A stretch of 64,000 nucleotides of DNA from Bog-473 sp963836605 (GCA_963836605.1 CAWIKB010000011.1:434001-498000), one strand, 5' to 3'. Positions 33,936 through 43,314 are shown, counted from the first letter of the stretch. The notes: generated by a model not told the origin, from the letters alone. Program-made: numbers and translations.

Positions 33936-34769
33936 TCAGCGGGGTCGCCCCGCCCGGTGCCCGGACACCGCACCGCCCAGGACGGGTCCGGTGCGCGGCC
34001 GCCCGACCTCGCGCCGGCCCGGCGGGCCGGCGGCATCATGGCCCACCACCTCGACCGGTCCCGGCCGTCCCGTGACGGCCCAGTGCAACATGCGGGCCTG
34101 GGTGTCGATCAGGTTGCGCGTGCGGATGCCCCAGAACTCGAAGCCGTAGCGGTGGGCCGACACGCTGGCGAACATGGCCACCAACGTCCCCGCCACCGCC
34201 ATGGGCTCGGTGCCGGCCGGCGAGGCGGTGCGCGTCCCGGGCGGGCTGCTCTGGGCCGGCGAGGCCTGGACGATCACTTGGGCCAGCGCCACGGTCACGG
34301 CGTTCAGGGCGCGCACGCGTATGCCGCGCAGCTGCGCATCACCTTCCTCGGTGGCCAGATCGACCACCCGGAAGACCGCCCGATTGTCCTCCCAGTAGGA
34401 CAGGAACCCTTCGGTGACCGACAGCGCCGTTTCCCAACTCGCCTCTTCGGACCAGTCGCCGCCCACCAATTCGGAGAGTCGGCCGGCCTGATCCACCATC
34501 CCCTCGGCCAGAACCCGAATGGCTTGTTCCACGTTGCCGAAATACTGGTAGAAGGTCGCGGGTGAAGTCCGTGCGCTCCGGGCGATGTCGGTGACCTTGA
34601 CCGAGCGCCACGAGGTCGTGGTCAGCAGTTCCACCGTGGCCGCCAGCAATCGCTGCCTGGTCTGACGACCACGCTCCCCCGGCATGCGCCCGTCGGTGGT
34701 CGACAGGGGCTCGGCACCACCGTCGAGCCGGACGATCTCGGCCTCTGCGTTGTCGGGCTGCCCGGTCAT
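33936..34769 (-). CDS. TetR-family transcriptional regulator
   Basis: Regulator of 277 residues. The HTH lies at about 38-85 (RQRLLAATVELLTTTSWRSVKVTDIARSARTSPATFYQYF). The ligand domain contains SVTEGFLSYWEDNRAVFRVVDLATEEGD. The C-terminus is a long Arg/Gly/Pro-rich tail with no family match. A minus-strand TACGCT box lies eight bases before ATG 34769, so the transcript is probably leaderless. It is divergent from a second TetR gene across 76 bases and could control it. Confidence 0.9.
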   Translation of the reverse strand: MTGQPDNAEAEIVRLDGGAEPLSTTDGRMPGERGRQTRQRLLAATVELLTTTSWRSVKVTDIARSARTSPATFYQYFGNVEQAIRVLAEGMVDQAGRLSELVGGDWSEEASWETALSVTEGFLSYWEDNRAVFRVVDLATEEGDAQLRGIRVRALNAVTVALAQVIVQASPAQSSPPGTRTASPAGTEPMAVAGTLVAMFASVSAHRYGFEFWGIRTRNLIDTQARMLHWAVTGRPGPVEVVGHDAAGPPGRREVGRPRTGPVLGGAVSGHRAGRPR

Positions 34770-34845
34770 CGTCGGTCAGCGTAGCTGTGGCGACCCAGGC
34801 CCCGGCTCTCGAAGCCCCTGGTGGCGGCCCGGATAGCATGTGCGA
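34770..34845. promoter_or_regulatory. Divergent promoter region of two TetR genes
   Basis: Minus-strand TACGCT (34783-34778) and plus-strand TAGCAT (34834-34839) lie eight and six bases before the respective start codons. Both genes therefore appear leaderless, and only about 50 bases separate the two -10 boxes. Confidence 0.5.
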
Positions 34846-35442
34846 ATGGAGCAGACGCTCACCCGCCCGCTCACCCGCGCCCAACAGGCTCGGCGCCAGC
34901 GCGTCATCGATGCGGCCATGGCGTTGGGCCTCGAAGGTGGCTACGAGGCGGTGCAGATGCGCGACGTGGCGGCCCGAGCCGATGTGGCGATGGGCACGGT
35001 GTACCGCTACTTCACCAGCAAGGACCACCTCCTGGCGGCCACCCTGGTGCACTGGGTGGAGATGCTGGACGCCCGGATCGGACAGCACCCGCCGCGGGGT
35101 GAGCACCCGGGCGATCGCGTGCGCGACGTTCTGGACCGGGCCCTGCGGGCCATGGGACGCCAGCCGCGGCTGGTGGCGGCAGTCTTCACGTCGCTCTCCT
35201 CACCCGACCCGGGAGCGGTAGGATGCCAACAACAGATCACACTGCTGATGGAGGGCATCATTGCCCGGGCCATGGGGCAACCGGACGTCCCCGACATGTC
35301 CGATCGGGCCCGCATGATCGGGCACGTCTGGTATTCGGCGCTGGCCGGGTGGATCAGCGGGTGGTCGACCATGGCCCGCGTGAACGACGAGCTGGCCGTA
35401 TCGGTGCGCCTGCTCCTCCCGGACGAGCTCACGGGCGGCTGA
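34846..35442 (+). CDS. TetR-family regulator, KstR-like
   Basis: Regulator of 198 residues. Its HTH region (RRQRVIDAAMALGLEGGYEAVQMRDVAARADVAMGTVYRYFTSKDHLL) closely follows that of KstR, the repressor of cholesterol catabolism in mycobacteria. KstR-type proteins bind a steroid-derived CoA thioester. The acyl-CoA dehydrogenase pairs, DUF35 protein and thiolase elsewhere in the window would fit steroid or terpenoid catabolism, but no KstR operator was identified. ATG 34846 is favoured over GTG 34840 by the TAGCAT box. Confidence 0.88.
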   Translation: MEQTLTRPLTRAQQARRQRVIDAAMALGLEGGYEAVQMRDVAARADVAMGTVYRYFTSKDHLLAATLVHWVEMLDARIGQHPPRGEHPGDRVRDVLDRALRAMGRQPRLVAAVFTSLSSPDPGAVGCQQQITLLMEGIIARAMGQPDVPDMSDRARMIGHVWYSALAGWISGWSTMARVNDELAVSVRLLLPDELTGG

Positions 35443-35525
35443 CCGGGCCGGTCGGGGCCGGACCTCCCGGCCGATCCTCGGATCTCGACCCCAAAGGCGC
35501 GCCGAATCGCGCCGGGGGCTGCGGC

Positions 35526-35538
35526 TATGGTCCCCCTG
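35526..35538 (+). promoter_or_regulatory. Leaderless-type -10 box of the ABC ATPase gene
   Basis: TATGGT (35526-35531) is seven bases before ATG 35539. It includes the upstream in-frame ATG 35527, which argues against that codon as the start. Confidence 0.45.
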
Positions 35539-36483
35539 ATGGCCACCGCCGACGCACGCGTACGCGGCCTGCCCATTGAGTTCAAAGGACTGTCGAAACA
35601 CTTCGGTTCGGTTCTGGCCGTCGACAACCTGGACTTCACCGTTGAACCGGGAAGGGTCACCGGATTCCTCGGTCCCAACGGGTCGGGCAAGACCACCACC
35701 CTGCGTATGCTGCTCGGCCTGGTGGCGCCCTCGTCGGGCGAGGCGACCATCGGCGGGCACTACTACCGTGACCTCCCCAACCCGACCGCCCGGGTGGGCG
35801 CCGTGCTGGAGGCGACCAGTTTCCATCCGGCCCGCCGGGCCCGCACCCACCTGCGGATGGTGGCCCGGGCCGGCGGTCACGACGAGGCCCGGGCGGACGT
35901 CGTCATCGACCTGGTGGGTCTGACCGCGGACGCCAAGCGCAAGGTGGGCGGCTTCTCCATGGGCATGCGACAGAGACTCGAGCTGGCCACCGCCCTCATC
36001 GGCGATCCCGACGTGCTCATCCTCGACGAGCCGTCCAATGGCCTGGACCCTCAGGGCATCGCCTGGTTGCGCGATTTCATGCGCTATCTGGCCGGCGAGG
36101 GGCGAACCATCCTGGTCTCCTCACACCTGCTGTCCGAGATGGCGCAGACCATCGACGACGCCGTGATCATCTCGAAGGGACAACTCAGGGCGCAGGGATC
36201 GCTGGAGTCAATCACCGCGGGCATCTCGGGAGCCTCGATGCACGCCCGCACGCCCGAGGCGGACCGGCTCTGCGCCGTCCTGGCCGGAGCCGACCTGAGA
36301 TTCCGGCGACTCGGCGCCGACCTCGTGGCCATCGACGGCGTCGCACCCGAAACCCTGGGGCCCCTTCTCGCCTCGCACCAGATCGTCCTCTACGAACTGA
36401 CCAACGAAGGTGCCGACCTCGAGTCGATCTTCCTCGAGGTCACGGCCGGCCTGGGCTTCGGTGACGTGGGGAAGCCGACGTGA
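35539..36483 (+). CDS. ABC transporter ATP-binding protein
   Basis: ATPase subunit of 314 residues with Walker A GPNGSGKTT, signature GGFSMGMRQRLELATAL, Walker B VLILDEPSNGLDPQG and switch histidine in SSHLLSEM. The C-terminal hundred residues form the accessory domain common in ABC-2 exporters of the DrrA type. The stop overlaps the permease GTG in GTGA (36480-36483). Likely an exporter of a drug, lipid or antibiotic-like compound; a sensing role for the two upstream TetR proteins is possible. Confidence 0.95.
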   Translation: MATADARVRGLPIEFKGLSKHFGSVLAVDNLDFTVEPGRVTGFLGPNGSGKTTTLRMLLGLVAPSSGEATIGGHYYRDLPNPTARVGAVLEATSFHPARRARTHLRMVARAGGHDEARADVVIDLVGLTADAKRKVGGFSMGMRQRLELATALIGDPDVLILDEPSNGLDPQGIAWLRDFMRYLAGEGRTILVSSHLLSEMAQTIDDAVIISKGQLRAQGSLESITAGISGASMHARTPEADRLCAVLAGADLRFRRLGADLVAIDGVAPETLGPLLASHQIVLYELTNEGADLESIFLEVTAGLGFGDVGKPT

Positions 36484-37286
36484 TCAACGCCGTTCGGGGT
36501 GAGCTGCTCAAGACGCGCACCATGCCCGGCGTGTGGGTGTGCTTCGGGTTGGCCTTCCCGATCACCGTTCTGATCCTGTGGGCCAACTTCGCCCGTGCCG
36601 GAGGCTTCCCGGGCCACACCTATTACTTCGCGCACACCCTCAATCAGGAGCGCGTCCTTTTGGGGGCGGGCTACCTGGCCATCACCTTCCTGGCCCCGAT
36701 CGTGGGGGTCATCTGCATCACCAGTGAGTACCGGCAGAAGACCATCACCAACACCCTCCTGTTCACTCCGGTCCGGAGCCGGGTGCTCGGCGCCAAGATC
36801 GTCGCCACGGCCTACTGGGCCGTGCTCATGGCCGTCCTCACCCTGGTCGCCGCCCTGGCGGTCGGGTTGCCCTGGAATGTCGGCCTGGGCGGCACCGTCT
36901 CTTCGGTGATCGATCAGGCCGGTGCGGTCATTCCCGGGTTGGTGGCGGCGGCGATCCTGCTCGGCCTCTTCGGGCTGGGCTTCGGTGTCCTGGTCAAGAA
37001 CCAGGTGGCCGGCATCCTCTTGACCATCGGGGGGACCTTCATCCTCGAGGGGATCCTGGTCGCCCTGTTCAGTGGCGTCTTTCATTATGACCTCAACTGG
37101 CTGCCCACCCGGGCGGCGGCGGCACTGGCCGGCTCGGTGGCGGACAACGGATTCGGCGGCGGGGGCGGGGGCCACCGCGCCGGTCCACTGCTGTCCTGGT
37201 GGAAGGGTGGCCTGGCCATGCTGGGCTGGGGACTGGTCCCGCTCACCATCGGCTATTTCACGACGTTCCGCCGCGACGTCACCTGA
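36480..37286 (+). CDS. ABC-2 type transporter permease
   Basis: Permease of 268 residues with six membrane segments, including VWVCFGLAFPITVLILW, GYLAITFLAPIVGVICI, VLMAVLTLVAALAVGLP, AVIPGLVAAAILLGLFGLGFGVL and ILLTIGGTFILEGILVALF. TSEYRQKTITNTLLFTPVRSRVLGAK is the conserved cytoplasmic loop of ABC-2 permeases. The region before the last helix is glycine-rich. Coupled to the ATPase gene. The last codons are duplicated downstream as a 31-bp repeat. Confidence 0.93.
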   Translation: MINAVRGELLKTRTMPGVWVCFGLAFPITVLILWANFARAGGFPGHTYYFAHTLNQERVLLGAGYLAITFLAPIVGVICITSEYRQKTITNTLLFTPVRSRVLGAKIVATAYWAVLMAVLTLVAALAVGLPWNVGLGGTVSSVIDQAGAVIPGLVAAAILLGLFGLGFGVLVKNQVAGILLTIGGTFILEGILVALFSGVFHYDLNWLPTRAAAALAGSVADNGFGGGGGGHRAGPLLSWWKGGLAMLGWGLVPLTIGYFTTFRRDVT

Positions 37287-37347
37287 TCAACACCACCTGG
37301 ATCGACACACCTCGATCGACGTCACCTGATCAACACCACCTGGATCG
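37274..37347. repeat. Perfect 31-bp direct repeat copying the permease 3' end
   Basis: The sequence at 37274-37304, which contains the last codons and TGA stop of the permease gene, recurs exactly at 37317-37347 (43-base period). The spacer is 12 bases. The 107-base gap to the next gene contains nothing else recognisable. Confidence 0.9.
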
Positions 37348-37393
37348 GGCACCCTGGCTGCTCCGCCGGAGGGCGGGGGTCAGAGACCGTGTA

Positions 37394-39061
37394 TCAACTC
37401 CGGACGCTGGACCCGGGACGCTGACCCAGGCCTTCCTCGTCGGCCACGCCGTCGGTCCGGATGGGAACGCCGTTGACGAGCACGTGGGTCACGCCCACCG
37501 GTTGGTCCGCCGTCAACCGCTCACCGTTGGCGGGAAAGTCGCGGATGCGGCGGAGTGGGCCCGGGGCCACCGTCTGCGCATCGAACACGCACAGGTCGGC
37601 CGCCTTGCCGACTTCGACCGTGCCCCGATCCGCCAAGCCGTAGACCTGTGCCGGCTCGCCGGTCAGCTTGTGAACGGCTCGCTCGATCGGCATCACGCCA
37701 CGCTCGCGGACCCAGTTGCCCAGCAGGTCGGTGGAGAAGCAGGCGTCGCACAGTTGGGAGACGTGTGCCCCGGAGTCGGCCAGGCCGAGCAGCACGTTGT
37801 CCCGCGGCAGCAGCCAGGCAATGCCCTCGGGGTCGTCATTGGCCAGCACGGACCAGAAACGTGCTTCGAGGTTGTCATCGAGGGAGATGTCGAGCATGAC
37901 GTCGAGCGGTGTGCACCCCCGCTCCTCGGCCAAGGTGGCGACCGGTCGATCGGCCAGCTCGGGATGGGACGCGGATTCGGCTACGGAGATGGCGGCCCAG
38001 TTGAGGGGCATCATCCCCTTCCCCCCGCTGACGTCGGCCCACGCGGCTTCTCGCCAGGACGGGTCGCGGTAGGCCGCCAGGCGGTCTTCCCTGGACTTCC
38101 CCATGAGGGCGGCGAAGGTCGGGCGCATGTTCAGCGTGAAGGGCTCCGAGAGATTCATCTGGAAGACCAGGGGGCGGCAGGACACCTGCGGCCACACCTC
38201 GACGCCGTCGGCCCAGGCGGCGTCGTGCTCGGCGATCACTTTTTCGTGATAGGGGTAGCCCTTCACGGTCAGCAGCGCGGTCCAGGTGAAGGGACGGCCG
38301 ATCTCGCGCTGGAGCGCGAAGACCTCGGCGTGGTTCATGACGCCTCCCGGCAGCAGCGCCACCACGCCGCGCGAGCCTCGGCGCAACGGCTGCAGCAGGG
38401 CGCGCAACTCTTCGGCGTCGGCCACCCGGGAGGGGACCGGTCGGCCGCTGTCACCGTTGTGGGTGGGCGAAAAGCTCGAGGCGAACCCGGCCGCCCCTCC
38501 GGCCATGGCGTCGGCCACGACCGACTGCATGCGGAGGATCTCGTCCGCGGTCGCGGCGCGCTCGTACGCGTCCTCCCCCATGACGTAGAGACGCACCGCC
38601 GTGTGCCCGACGTAACAGGCGAAATTGAGCCCGGTGCCGCGCTGCTCGACCGCATCGAGATACTGGGGGAACGTTTCGAAGTCGTCCCACGGCACGCCCA
38701 CCGACAGGGTGTCGAAGCTCATGTCCTCGACGTGCTGGAGGGTGTGCGCCATGAGGGCGATGCTCTCGGATCGGATCGGGGCAATGGAGAACCCGCAGTT
38801 TCCGGCAATCACCGTCGTCACCCCGTGGTGGGACGAGGGGGTCAGATTGGGGTCCCAAAAGACCTGGGCGTCGTAGTGGGTGTGGATGTCGATGAACCCG
38901 GGCGACACGGTCTGGCCGGTGGCATCGAGCACCCGGCTCCCCGTCAACCCGCTCCCGATAGCCGAGATGCGACCGTCCTGGACCGCCACGTCGGCCACCT
39001 GTCCGGGCGACCCGGTCCCGTCGATCACCGTGCCCCCGCGAATGACTACGTCAGCGCTCAT
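37394..39061 (-). CDS. N-acyl-D-amino-acid deacylase family amidohydrolase
   Basis: Amidohydrolase of 555 residues related to D-aminoacylases and dihydroorotases. It has VIRGGTVIDGTGSPGQVADVAV, metal motif GFIDIHTHYDAQVFWDP, HHGVTTVIAGNCGFSIAP, and the C-terminal GLADSGAHVSQLCDACFST. Distant members degrade cyclic amides and N-acyl compounds, so the actual substrate is open. ATG 39061 has an AGGGAG Shine-Dalgarno sequence. The gene stands alone, divergent from an alpha/beta hydrolase gene. Confidence 0.92.
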   Translation of the reverse strand: MSADVVIRGGTVIDGTGSPGQVADVAVQDGRISAIGSGLTGSRVLDATGQTVSPGFIDIHTHYDAQVFWDPNLTPSSHHGVTTVIAGNCGFSIAPIRSESIALMAHTLQHVEDMSFDTLSVGVPWDDFETFPQYLDAVEQRGTGLNFACYVGHTAVRLYVMGEDAYERAATADEILRMQSVVADAMAGGAAGFASSFSPTHNGDSGRPVPSRVADAEELRALLQPLRRGSRGVVALLPGGVMNHAEVFALQREIGRPFTWTALLTVKGYPYHEKVIAEHDAAWADGVEVWPQVSCRPLVFQMNLSEPFTLNMRPTFAALMGKSREDRLAAYRDPSWREAAWADVSGGKGMMPLNWAAISVAESASHPELADRPVATLAEERGCTPLDVMLDISLDDNLEARFWSVLANDDPEGIAWLLPRDNVLLGLADSGAHVSQLCDACFSTDLLGNWVRERGVMPIERAVHKLTGEPAQVYGLADRGTVEVGKAADLCVFDAQTVAPGPLRRIRDFPANGERLTADQPVGVTHVLVNGVPIRTDGVADEEGLGQRPGSSVRS

Positions 39062-39195
39062 TTCGACTCCCTACCTCGGTCACCGGCAACCATCGTCGCA
39101 GTCATTCGGGCTCCGTGCACACCGGTGAGTTGCCGATCCGCCGATGGGGTCGGGTACGGTGCCCCTACGAGACGCATGGATTCGAGAGGTCCGAC

Positions 39196-40314
39196 ATGGC
39201 TGTGGGTTTTCTGAGACGCAAGGCACCAGATCCCCAAATTGAGGACTCGTTGCAGATTTCCGGTGCCATCGTCGCGCCCTCCGACGGGCCGTCACCGGTC
39301 GAGCTCGTCGATGCCGGGCACGCCCCGCACGGCCTCGGCGTGGTCCGTGACCAGTACGTCCGCAAGATCCTGAATTCACCCACGATCCGCATGGTCCCGA
39401 GTTCCATGCGGATCGAAGGTCGGCGGCTGCACTTCGCCGTCTCGGACAACGAGGACGCCCACGGTCCTGACGGGCCGGGCACCCCCCCGATCTGGGCCGT
39501 GAACATCCATGGCTATTTCGCCGGCGGCGGCATGTATTGGCGGGAGAGCGCCCGGATGGCCGAGCAGCTGGGATGGCGGGTCATCAATCCCAGCCTTCCC
39601 GGATTCGGCGGGAGCGACCCGCTCGAGTGGCAGGACGTGTCGATGGAGACGTTGGCCAATCAGGTCAGGGCCATCGCCCATCAGGTCGACGCCGGACCGA
39701 TCGTGCTATTGGGCCATTCCATGGGTGGCGCCGTCGCCGTCCAGTTCGCCCACGACCATCCACGCCGCACGCTCGGGTTGATCTACCGCGACGGCATCAG
39801 CACGCCGGCCTGGAAGGACCGCCGCGGCATTCTCCCCACCATGCTCTCGACCGTTTTGCCCGACGTGGCCCCCATGATCGACCTCGTCACCGCGGTCATG
39901 CTGGACCTGCCCGATCTCTTCCTCGGGCGGATGTACTCGACAGTCCGGTCCGTCCTGCCCGACATACGACGCAACATTCGCTCGATCACCGAGACCATGC
40001 CCATCGGCAGCCTCCTGATGAGCCTCGACCAGCGCACCGAAGTGCGGGCCCTGGTGGCCCAACAGATCCCGATCCTGAATGAATGGGGGTGCTTCGACCG
40101 CGTGACACCGGGCGCGGCCGCCACCGAGTTCGCCACCGTGGCGCGGTCCCCGGTCCAGTGGGTACCCGGGGGTCACAGCTGGATGCTGTCCCGCCCGCAG
40201 GGACAGGCCGACATCCTCACTTACCTCGCCTCCGGCCAAGGGTTCAGGTCCAAGGTGGAAGACCGCTGGCGCCAGTTCACTTCTCGCGACCACACGTTGC
40301 GCGCGGTCAACTAG
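39196..40314 (+). CDS. Alpha/beta hydrolase
   Basis: Protein of 372 residues with an alpha/beta hydrolase core: NIHGYFAGGGMYW with the oxyanion region, RVINPSLPGFGGSDPLEW, nucleophile serine in VLLGHSMGGAVAV, and the histidine in VQWVPGGHSWMLSRP. Residues 1-90 are an extra N-terminal region without a recognised domain. GAGAGG seven bases before ATG 39196 fixes the start although the frame is open back to 39115. A TACGGT box (39155-39160) gives a leader of about 30 bases. Esterase, lipase or epoxide hydrolase activity is possible. Confidence 0.9.
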   Translation: MAVGFLRRKAPDPQIEDSLQISGAIVAPSDGPSPVELVDAGHAPHGLGVVRDQYVRKILNSPTIRMVPSSMRIEGRRLHFAVSDNEDAHGPDGPGTPPIWAVNIHGYFAGGGMYWRESARMAEQLGWRVINPSLPGFGGSDPLEWQDVSMETLANQVRAIAHQVDAGPIVLLGHSMGGAVAVQFAHDHPRRTLGLIYRDGISTPAWKDRRGILPTMLSTVLPDVAPMIDLVTAVMLDLPDLFLGRMYSTVRSVLPDIRRNIRSITETMPIGSLLMSLDQRTEVRALVAQQIPILNEWGCFDRVTPGAAATEFATVARSPVQWVPGGHSWMLSRPQGQADILTYLASGQGFRSKVEDRWRQFTSRDHTLRAVN

Positions 40315-40354
40315 ACCAGGCCCGCCCGGCCCACACGCGGTAGTCCCCGCGCCG

Positions 40355-40371
40355 TACGGTGGCCATCGACC
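40355..40371 (+). promoter_or_regulatory. -10 box of the DedA gene
   Basis: TACGGT (40355-40360) lies 11 bases before ATG 40372, which leaves a leader of a few bases at most. Confidence 0.4.
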
Positions 40372-41103
40372 ATGCTCCTCCGACTCCTCGACCCGATCCT
40401 CAATCTCCACGGGTGGGAGGCCTACGCGCTGGTCGCGGCCTTCGTCTTCTGCGAGGCGGCGATCATGATCGGGTTCATCTTCCCCGGGGAGACCGCCGTC
40501 ATCCTCGGCGGCGTAGTTGCTTCCCGCGGGCACATCAACATCGTCGTCCTCATCGCCGTCGTCGTGATCTGCGCCATTGCCGGCGACTCCGTCGGGTACC
40601 TGGTCGGCAAGAAGTGGGGTCCCCGCTTGCTCGAGACGCGCTTGCTCCGCAAGCGCAGTCATCTGCTCGACCGCATCAGTGACCAGCTGAACCGTCGGGG
40701 CGCGATCGCCGTCTTCATCGCGCGCTTCACCGCCTTCCTGCGCGCCGTGGTCCCCGGGCTGGCCGGCATGTCCGACATGCACTACCGCATTTTCTTTCCC
40801 GCCAACGCCGCCGGGGGAGTGATCTGGGGCACCGCCTTCTGCCTTCTCGGGTACTTCGTGGGCAACGCCTACGCCCGGGTGGAAAGCGCCTCGAGCCTCG
40901 CCTCCGACATCCTGCTCGGCCTCATCTTCCTCGTCATCGTGGTGCTGGTCATCCGCGGGCGTCGCAAGGCACGGGCCGAGCTGGCCGAGGCGACCACCGA
41001 CCCGACCGCCGACGCGACCACCGACGCGACCCCCGAGGCGACGGCCGAGGCGACGGCCGAGGCGACCAGTGATGGTGTCGGCACCCCCGACTCGACGGAC
41101 TGA
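40372..41103 (+). CDS. DedA-family (SNARE-associated/VTT) membrane protein
   Basis: Protein of 243 residues with the VTT domain: GFIFPGETAVILGGVVASRG carries the membrane-embedded glutamate and RFTAFLRAVVPGLAGMSDMHYRIFFPAN the conserved arginine region. DedA proteins move undecaprenyl phosphate or other lipids across the membrane and need the proton motive force. The C-terminal 40 residues are an Ala/Thr/Glu repeat (TTDATPEATAEATAEAT) encoded by 12-base near-repeats. Its stop lies two bases from the convergent GH1 gene's stop. Confidence 0.93.
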   Translation: MLLRLLDPILNLHGWEAYALVAAFVFCEAAIMIGFIFPGETAVILGGVVASRGHINIVVLIAVVVICAIAGDSVGYLVGKKWGPRLLETRLLRKRSHLLDRISDQLNRRGAIAVFIARFTAFLRAVVPGLAGMSDMHYRIFFPANAAGGVIWGTAFCLLGYFVGNAYARVESASSLASDILLGLIFLVIVVLVIRGRRKARAELAEATTDPTADATTDATPEATAEATAEATSDGVGTPDSTD

Positions 41104-41105
41104 GG

Positions 41106-42630
41106 TCAACCCTCGGTTGGCACGAGGACGGAGCGGTCCCCGGCCAGGAGGCCGGTGACCGCCTGTCGGAACGCACCGGCGGCGTCGTGACCCTGGGCGT
41201 CGGTGTCCAGCCAGCGCACCCCGCCGCCGGAGACGTCGCGCTCCATGCCGAAGATCCCCAAGCGCGGCATGTAACTCCCCCACTCGTAGTTGTCGACCAA
41301 GGACCAGTGCAGGTACCCCCGGACCGGTATCCCGGCCGCGACGGCGTCGACCACCGCGCCGAGATGCTCCCTGACGTAGCGAGGCCTCTCCCACCCGTCG
41401 GCCCGGGGAGCGCCACCCTGGGTGGCCATCCCGTTCTCCACCACCCACAGCGGTGGACCGGGCAGCAAGGCTGATTGGGTGCGGCACCAGGCGCGTAGGC
41501 CTTGGGCGTCGGGCGAGACGTCCCAGAGGGCACGTCCAAAGGTCCAGTCACGCCCACCTCCCGGGCGCGGCCGGCCCGGAACGCGCAACGCGTGCGCGGC
41601 GATCGGGTCGTACCAGTCGAAACCGATGGCCCCCAGAGTGGACTCATGGGACGACGCGTAGACGGCATCAAGGACCCGGCGCGGCGCGGGCCGGCGTGTG
41701 GCGGCGCGGGTCCGGGCCCACATCCCGCCGCCGCCGATGCTCCGAGTGGTGCCATACGGGCAGATCGCCGCGAAGAAGCGACGCATCATGTACTCGCCGG
41801 CGTGGTGCGGCGGGAGGGCGGCATCGTGGAGTACGCGGCGCTCGTCAATGAAGGCGTCCACTTCGGATGCCGGCACCCCGAGTGCGCGCAGCGACAAGAG
41901 ATCGGTCAAGAGCCGGTCGTGTTCATAGATCGACGACGAGCTGGTGTTGCACGTGACCTCGGCATCCCGCTGCACGGCGGCGATGGCGTCGAAAGCCTGG
42001 ACGTGGGCGGTGAGCAGGTTGTCCAGCACGCAGTAGGCATCGGCGAAGGCGGCGCGGCGCCCCGGCGGTGCGGCCCCTTCGATCCAACCCATCAACATCA
42101 AGATGTTGGGCTCGTTGATCGTCACCCAACGCCGGCAGTGGGGAGCCAGCGCCGGGACCACCCGTTGCACGTGCTGAGCAAAACGGTCGGGCGATCCGGG
42201 CCGTAGCCAGAACTCCTCACCCAACCAGTTGGGGTGCGCAAAATGGTGCAGGGTGACCATGGGTTCGAGACCGCGCGCGGCACAAAGACCGAGGATTTCG
42301 ACGTAGCGGGCAAGGGCGGCCTCGTCGAAGTGATCGGGCTCGGGCTCGAGCCGGGCCCATTCGACCGAGAGGCGGAAGGTGTTGCACCCAATTGCCCGCG
42401 GCGCGATCGAGCGCTTCGGTGGGATGTTCCCAGAAGTCGCAGGCCACACCGGAACGCTCTACCCGGCCCGAGCGCTCCCAATCGAACCAATTGTTGCCGG
42501 GCTCTCCGGCTCCGTTGTAGCCACCCTCGACCTGGTAACCGGCGGTCGCGACGCCGATGGCGAACCCCTCACCGAGCAGGCTCTTGGCTCGGGCCCGACG
42601 GGGACGACGGGCCTTGGCCGGAGTTGGCAC
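41106..42630 (-). pseudogene. Glycoside hydrolase family 1 beta-glycosidase, single-base frameshift
   Basis: From GTG 42630 the N-terminus reads as GH1 (GFAIGVATAGYQVEGGYNG, VACDFWEHPTEALDRAA). At 42395-42397 an extra G in the minus-strand GCCGCGGGC shifts the frame. The next frame continues with AIGCNTFRLSVEWARLEP, the acid/base glutamate in VTINEPN, the nucleophile in WVVENGM and SLVDNYEWGSYMPRLGIF. Deleting one G restores a 507-residue enzyme. No other defect is seen, so it may be a recent pseudogene or a sequence error. The enzyme would hydrolyse beta-glucosides or related sugars. Confidence 0.88.
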
Positions 42631-42714
42631 GGCAGACAGCTTGGCATGCCCGGCGGAGGGCCGACCGCGTGACCCGCTCCATGGCCGCCCAGCGGGCCGG
42701 GACCGCGGATCAGG

Positions 42715-43314
42715 TCAGGACGGGGTGATCGAACGCATCCGGGCCAGTGCCGCGGCGACGATCTCCACCTCGTTGCCAGCGTCGCGGACCAGGGCCCGGA
42801 TCTGCGGTTCGCTGGCGTCACCGCACGCCCCTAAGGCCGCCGACTGGACGTCCCGGGCCGCCCTGATGACCTCGGCCACCTGAGTCCGGACGGCGTCGGG
42901 GCGGGCGTGAGACTGGGGCAGTCGACGCTCCATCCGCAGGAGAGGGTCGAGTTGGCCGGCCACCTGTCGCAACGAGCGGCAGACGGCAGGAAGCTCGGCC
43001 ACCGGTGCATCAATGGCGTCGGCGTGCTGTACCGCCAACTCCGCGTCCTCCACGGCCAGCCAGAGCTTGCGCCGTGCCCGCGTCGCCGTGCCCCTGCTCG
43101 ATGTCTCGGGGGTGGCTCGGGTTCCCACCCACTCGCGCCCCGCCGCCATCAGGGACACGGTGGCCAGCAGGCCGCGGGTGGCCACGTGATTGCGCACACC
43201 GTGCCAGCGGCGGCGCAGCATACGGCGAACCACGACAAAGGCCACGGCCGCGGCGGCCAGCAGCAGGCCGCTCACGATCATCGCCACCAAGAGGAACTGG
43301 GCGACCAAGTGCAC
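42715..43314 (-). CDS. Membrane-anchored hypothetical protein
   Basis: Protein of 199 residues with one N-terminal membrane helix (VAQFLLVAMIVSGLLLAAAAVAFVVV) followed by a basic stop-transfer stretch (RRMLRRRWHG) and a helical soluble domain. No known domain is recognised. The helical part resembles a coiled bundle (SLRQVAGQLDPLLRMERRL). A minus-strand TAGGCT box (43326-43321) is six bases before GTG 43314, indicating a leaderless transcript. Divergent from the VC0807-like gene, with only 66 bases between the two starts. Confidence 0.75.
   Translation of the reverse strand: MHLVAQFLLVAMIVSGLLLAAAAVAFVVVRRMLRRRWHGVRNHVATRGLLATVSLMAAGREWVGTRATPETSSRGTATRARRKLWLAVEDAELAVQHADAIDAPVAELPAVCRSLRQVAGQLDPLLRMERRLPQSHARPDAVRTQVAEVIRAARDVQSAALGACGDASEPQIRALVRDAGNEVEIVAAALARMRSITPS

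Noticed and set aside
39706..41487. Minus-strand open frame opposite the alpha/beta hydrolase and DedA
   Set aside because: Composition is that of antisense shadow and both plus-strand genes have firm family motifs.
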